A stretch of 37,133 bases of DNA from an uncultured Porphyromonadaceae bacterium (lineage in GTDB: Bacteria > Bacteroidota > Bacteroidia > Bacteroidales > Muribaculaceae). Under the pieces are notes generated by a model, which saw only the letters and a list, made by a program, of their open reading frames with translations, did not search any database and had not been told where the DNA came from. Of this stretch, positions 34,509 through 37,133 are shown one piece after another; position 1 is the first letter of the stretch, and every line of letters begins with the position of its first letter. The stretch is taken from contig CAMVDK010000002.1 in the NCBI GenBank assembly GCA_947166165.1, positions 1 to 37,133 of the forward strand. Direction: 5' to 3'. The translations under genes and the position numbers were made by a program.

Positions 34509-35156
34509 TCAGTCCACCTCGCTGCTGGGAGTCCAGTTGGCGGGGTCTTGCCGCCACTGCTGCAGGGTGGCGATGTCGCTCTCTTTCACATAGTTGCACT
34601 GTGCTGCAGCCTCGATCATGGCCGAGTAGGTGCTGATGGTGAGCAGGCGTATGCCGGCCTCCTTGAAGGCGCGCTCGGCCACGGGGAACTCGTAGGTGAA
34701 GATGGCCACCATGCCCACCACCTCGCCCCCTGCCTCGGTGATGGCCTGCGCGGCCTTGAGGCTGCTCTTGCCGGTCGACACCAGGTCTTCGACAATCACC
34801 ACCTTCTGGCCAGGCTTGATGTTGCCCTCGATGAGGTTTTCCAGTCCGTGGTCCTTGGGGGTGGAGCGCACGTAGACGAAGGGCAGGCCGAGCGTGTCGG
34901 CCACGAGCGCGCCCTGGGCGATGGCTCCGGTGGCCACTCCGGCCACCACATTTGCCTGGCCGAAGTTCTCGGCAATTAGGCGCGAGAGTTCCACCTTGAT
35001 GAAGTTGCGCACCTCGGGATAGGAAAGCGTGACGCGGTTGTCGGTATAGATGGGCGAATTCCAGCCCGAGGCCCACACGAAGGGGTTGGCCGGCTGGAGT
35101 TTGATGGCGCTGATGTGAAGCAGTTTCTCGGCGAGAATCTTGTCGATTTGTTTCAT
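34509..35156 (-). CDS. pyrE: Orotate phosphoribosyltransferase
   Basis: A 215-residue enzyme that joins orotate to PRPP to make orotidine 5'-phosphate in de novo pyrimidine synthesis (cytoplasm). The PRPP-binding loop VVIVEDLVSTGKSS is at 119-132, SGWNSPIYTDNR at 30-41 and YVRSTPKDHG at 95-104 give the rest of the active site. Length is normal. A -7 element TATCTTTG lies 58 bases upstream. It appears to be the first gene of the minus-strand cluster with the SRPBCC-like gene, recX, comF and the patatin gene. Confidence 0.97.
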   Translation of the reverse strand: MKQIDKILAEKLLHISAIKLQPANPFVWASGWNSPIYTDNRVTLSYPEVRNFIKVELSRLIAENFGQANVVAGVATGAIAQGALVADTLGLPFVYVRSTPKDHGLENLIEGNIKPGQKVVIVEDLVSTGKSSLKAAQAITEAGGEVVGMVAIFTYEFPVAERAFKEAGIRLLTISTYSAMIEAAAQCNYVKESDIATLQQWRQDPANWTPSSEVD

Positions 35157-35213
35157 GCGATTGATTGGCGGTTAAAAAGTAAGCGTATCTAGGGCTTTTC
35201 CCATTTCAAGCTG

Positions 35214-35221
35214 CAAAGATA
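35214..35221 (-). promoter_or_regulatory. Possible -7 element of the pyrE promoter
   Basis: TATCTTTG on the minus strand fits TAnnTTTG and lies 58 bases before the pyrE start. I find no TTG at the expected 19-21 base spacing upstream, so the match is partial. Confidence 0.4.
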
Positions 35222-35296
35222 CGAAAATAATAGATACGGAAGCCGATGAGGCCGCAATTTTTCGCATCGATGCTCAATCGGGCGTGAATCGGGGGG

Positions 35297-35328
35297 GCAG
35301 GGCCGCGCTGTGATGGGCGCGGCCCTGC
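35297..35328 (-). terminator. Hairpin after the PD-(D/E)XK nuclease gene
   Basis: GCAGGGCCGCGC (35297-35308) pairs exactly with 35317-35328 over 12 bases with an 8-base loop. It lies 29 bases beyond the stop of the minus-strand nuclease gene. On that strand a C-run, not a T-tract, follows. Confidence 0.5.
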
Positions 35329-35357
35329 TCCTGCGCGGGTGAAGGCCGGCCGGCGCG

Positions 35358-36077
35358 CTATTGGTTGCGCATGATGGCCACCACCTCGTCTTTCAAATAA
35401 GGCACGTCGACCACATAGGGGCGGTTGTAGTCGGGATGCAGCACGGCCAGGCGCGAGTGCGACACGTTGATGCCGTAGTGCTTCTCCAGGATGTAGCGGT
35501 AGAAGCTCAGCTGCAGCGCGTAGTGCCAATAGGTGGTGTCGGGGATGTGGGCGATGGGCGCAAAAGCCCTCTTTCCCCACCGGCTCACCTTTTCGGGCTC
35601 GCCGTTGACGATGATTTTGTTGCTCCGCTTCCAGTCGTAGATGGTGAATACGCCATCTTTGAGGTTCAAGAAGTCGAGCGTTCCGGCCACGCCGCTGTCC
35701 TCGTCGTAAATGGCCCATTCGGTGCGATATGGGGTCAATTCATATTGCTGGGCGAATTGGCTGAACAGCCGGTAGGTGTCGTCAGTGGCATTGGGAAGCC
35801 CCAGATAGTGACGCTCGATTTTCTCGTGCATCTGCGTTCCCAGATTGCGTGCCGCTTCTCCATTGCGTTCCCACATCGCCTTGACGGCTTCGGGCGTCAT
35901 GCCCATGTCCGGGGCCTTGCGCGCGGCCCAGTAATCGGCGTCGAACTGCTCGAAGCAGCTCTCCACAACAGTCGACACCGACTTGAACCGCCGGCCGTGG
36001 CAGGTGTAGGTGTGGCTGTCGCCGTCGAAGTGGAGCTGCGAGTCGCGCGCATGCCGGTTCAATTCATTGTAGTTCAT
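35358..36077 (-). CDS. PD-(D/E)XK superfamily nuclease
   Basis: A 239-residue protein with the RecB/Cas4-like nuclease core. GTQMHEKIERH (His84) fits motif I of this branch, Glu120 lies in YRTEWAIY, AGTLDFL provides Asp135, and YDWKRS (Asp148, Lys150) is the catalytic motif; LQLSFYRY (Gln189, Tyr193) is the QxxxY motif. All expected residues are present, so it should be an active exonuclease or endonuclease. Such stand-alone proteins are frequent in Bacteroidetes phages and in recombination systems. It has no signal peptide, lies 50 bases after the GH97 gene on the same strand and may be co-transcribed, though a functional link is unlikely. No cas1, cas2 or CRISPR is nearby. Confidence 0.85.
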   Translation of the reverse strand: MNYNELNRHARDSQLHFDGDSHTYTCHGRRFKSVSTVVESCFEQFDADYWAARKAPDMGMTPEAVKAMWERNGEAARNLGTQMHEKIERHYLGLPNATDDTYRLFSQFAQQYELTPYRTEWAIYDEDSGVAGTLDFLNLKDGVFTIYDWKRSNKIIVNGEPEKVSRWGKRAFAPIAHIPDTTYWHYALQLSFYRYILEKHYGINVSHSRLAVLHPDYNRPYVVDVPYLKDEVVAIMRNQ

Positions 36078-36127
36078 GTGTTTTTATTGTTTCATGAGTG
36101 AAATATGGTTGTCGTCCGCCATTTGTC

Positions 36128-37133
36128 TTACAGGGGCTTGATGGTGATGGCGTAGCCGCCGCCGGGGGCGCTGTGCAGGCGCAGCACGGTTTTGGCGTCG
36201 ACTTTCTTTTTGGTGATGGTGTAGGCCGCGGGGTTGGTGCGGTAGTGGGCGCCGGGGGCGTCGGTATAGATGATGGCCTCGTATTTGCGTCCCTTGTCGA
36301 GGAAGTCGAGCTTGACTGTTGAGTTGAACTCGCTCTTGCCGGTCACGTTGCCCACGAACCAGTTGTCGCTGCCCTTGGCCTTGCGTGCGATGGTGACGTA
36401 TTCCATGGGTTCGGCCTCGAGGTAGACGGAGCGGTCCCAGTCGACGGCCACGTCTTTGATGAACTGGAAGGCGTCGAGGTGCTTCTCGTAGTTCTCGGGC
36501 AGGTCGGCGGCCATCTGGAGCGGGCTGTAGAGGGTCACGTAGAGGGCGAGCTGTCCGCACAGGGTGGAGAGCACTTTCGACGAGTTGCCGGGTGCGAAGG
36601 TGCTCAGGTCCATCTCGAAGATGCCGGGCGTGTAGTCCATGGGGCCGCCTTGCAGTCGTGTGAAGGGCAGGATGGCCGTGTGGCCGGGCTGTGTGCCTCC
36701 GAAGGCCTGGTATTCGGTGCCGCGTGCGCTCTCGTTGCCAATCATGTTGGGCCACGTGCGGCACAGGCCGGTGGGGCGCACCGCCTCGTGGGCGTTGACC
36801 ATGATGTGGTGCTTGGCGGCCAGCTGGATGGCATACAGGTAGTGGTTCACCAGCCATTGCCCGTAGTGGTGTTCGCCACGGGGGATGATGTTGCCCACAT
36901 AGCCGCTCTTGACCGAGTTGTAGCCGTAGCGGTTCATGAGCTGGTAGGCGGCCTCGAGGTGGCGCTCGTAGTTGCGCACGCTCGACGACGACTCGTGGTG
37001 CATCATCAGCCTGATGCCGCGGCTGTGGGCGTAGTCGTTCAGGGCCTGGATGTCGAAGTCGGGGTAGGGGGTCACGAAGTCGAACACATAGTCCTTCGAC
37101 TTGCCGAACCAGTCTTCCCAGCCTTGGTTCCAT
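36128..37133 (-). CDS. GH97-family glycoside hydrolase, C-terminal part
   Basis: The frame is open from the window edge to TAA at 36130-36128 and covers about the last 334 residues. It opens with WNQGWEDWFG, then FVTPYPDFD, LMMHHESSSSVRNYE, IIPRGEHHYGQW and MVNAHEAVRPTGLCRTW, all characteristic of the GH97 catalytic barrel, a calcium-dependent family of alpha-glucosidases and alpha-galactosidases that includes SusB. The GEHH and HEAVRPTG segments carry conserved acidic residues of the site. The final 100 or so residues are the C-terminal beta-sandwich. The N-terminal domain, signal peptide and start are outside the window, so location (normally periplasm) and precise specificity cannot be judged. 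Confidence 0.93.
   Translation of the reverse strand, partial: WNQGWEDWFGKSKDYVFDFVTPYPDFDIQALNDYAHSRGIRLMMHHESSSSVRNYERHLEAAYQLMNRYGYNSVKSGYVGNIIPRGEHHYGQWLVNHYLYAIQLAAKHHIMVNAHEAVRPTGLCRTWPNMIGNESARGTEYQAFGGTQPGHTAILPFTRLQGGPMDYTPGIFEMDLSTFAPGNSSKVLSTLCGQLALYVTLYSPLQMAADLPENYEKHLDAFQFIKDVAVDWDRSVYLEAEPMEYVTIARKAKGSDNWFVGNVTGKSEFNSTVKLDFLDKGRKYEAIIYTDAPGAHYRTNPAAYTITKKKVDAKTVLRLHSAPGGGYAITIKPL

Noticed and set aside
1..37133. tRNA, rRNA, insertion sequences and cohesin domains
   Set aside because: Looked for by eye and not found; short or divergent examples could be missed without profile searches.

Overview
The window looks like chromosome from a GC-rich member of the Bacteroidales, possibly an uncultured Muribaculaceae or Prevotellaceae relative. 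The evidence is a SusC/SusD pair, lipoproteins with SPII signals, a DUF4302 protein, BspA-like leucine-rich repeats, a GH97 enzyme, and several promoters of the Bacteroidetes form TTG-N20-TAnnTTTG. The genus cannot be fixed from this sequence. I saw no rRNA, tRNA, insertion sequence or CRISPR array.

Layout. (1) 1-4038: the 5' part of priA (minus strand, cut by the window edge), an unrecognised secreted protein, and an RluA-type pseudouridine synthase. (2) 4447-12648: a compact operon with its own promoter: SusC, SusD, a zinc metallohydrolase lipoprotein and a DUF4302 lipoprotein. (3) 12710-26194: six consecutive secreted proteins, each ending in a dockerin-type pair of calcium-loop repeats: a BACON-like protein, four tandem M6 metalloproteases and a BspA-like LRR protein. 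A strong intrinsic terminator closes this block. (4) 26287-30108: an orphan phage-type terminase large subunit with apparently intact ATPase and nuclease motifs, plus a putative beta-propeller protein; no other phage genes are seen. (5) 30194-31369: a clostripain-family (C11) lipoprotein with its own promoter. (6) 31960-35156, minus strand: pyrE, an SRPBCC-like protein, recX, comF and a patatin-like phospholipase, closely packed. (7) 35358-37133, minus strand: a PD-(D/E)XK nuclease and the C-terminal part of a GH97 glycosidase (cut by the window edge).

How the genes may work together: regions 2, 3 and 5 read as a protein-degradation and peptide-uptake island. Up to six proteases (four M6, one HExxH lipoprotein, one C11) surround one SusCD importer, and no glycosidase lies in that operon. 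Two points deserve most attention. Six adjacent, partly unrelated secreted proteins carry the same dockerin-like C-terminal tag although no cohesin is visible. Two of the four M6 paralogues carry a tag whose second calcium loop has lost its ligands, and this tag type does not follow the protease subtype. Two intergenic regions 17 kb apart also share REP-like palindromes with compensatory stem changes.
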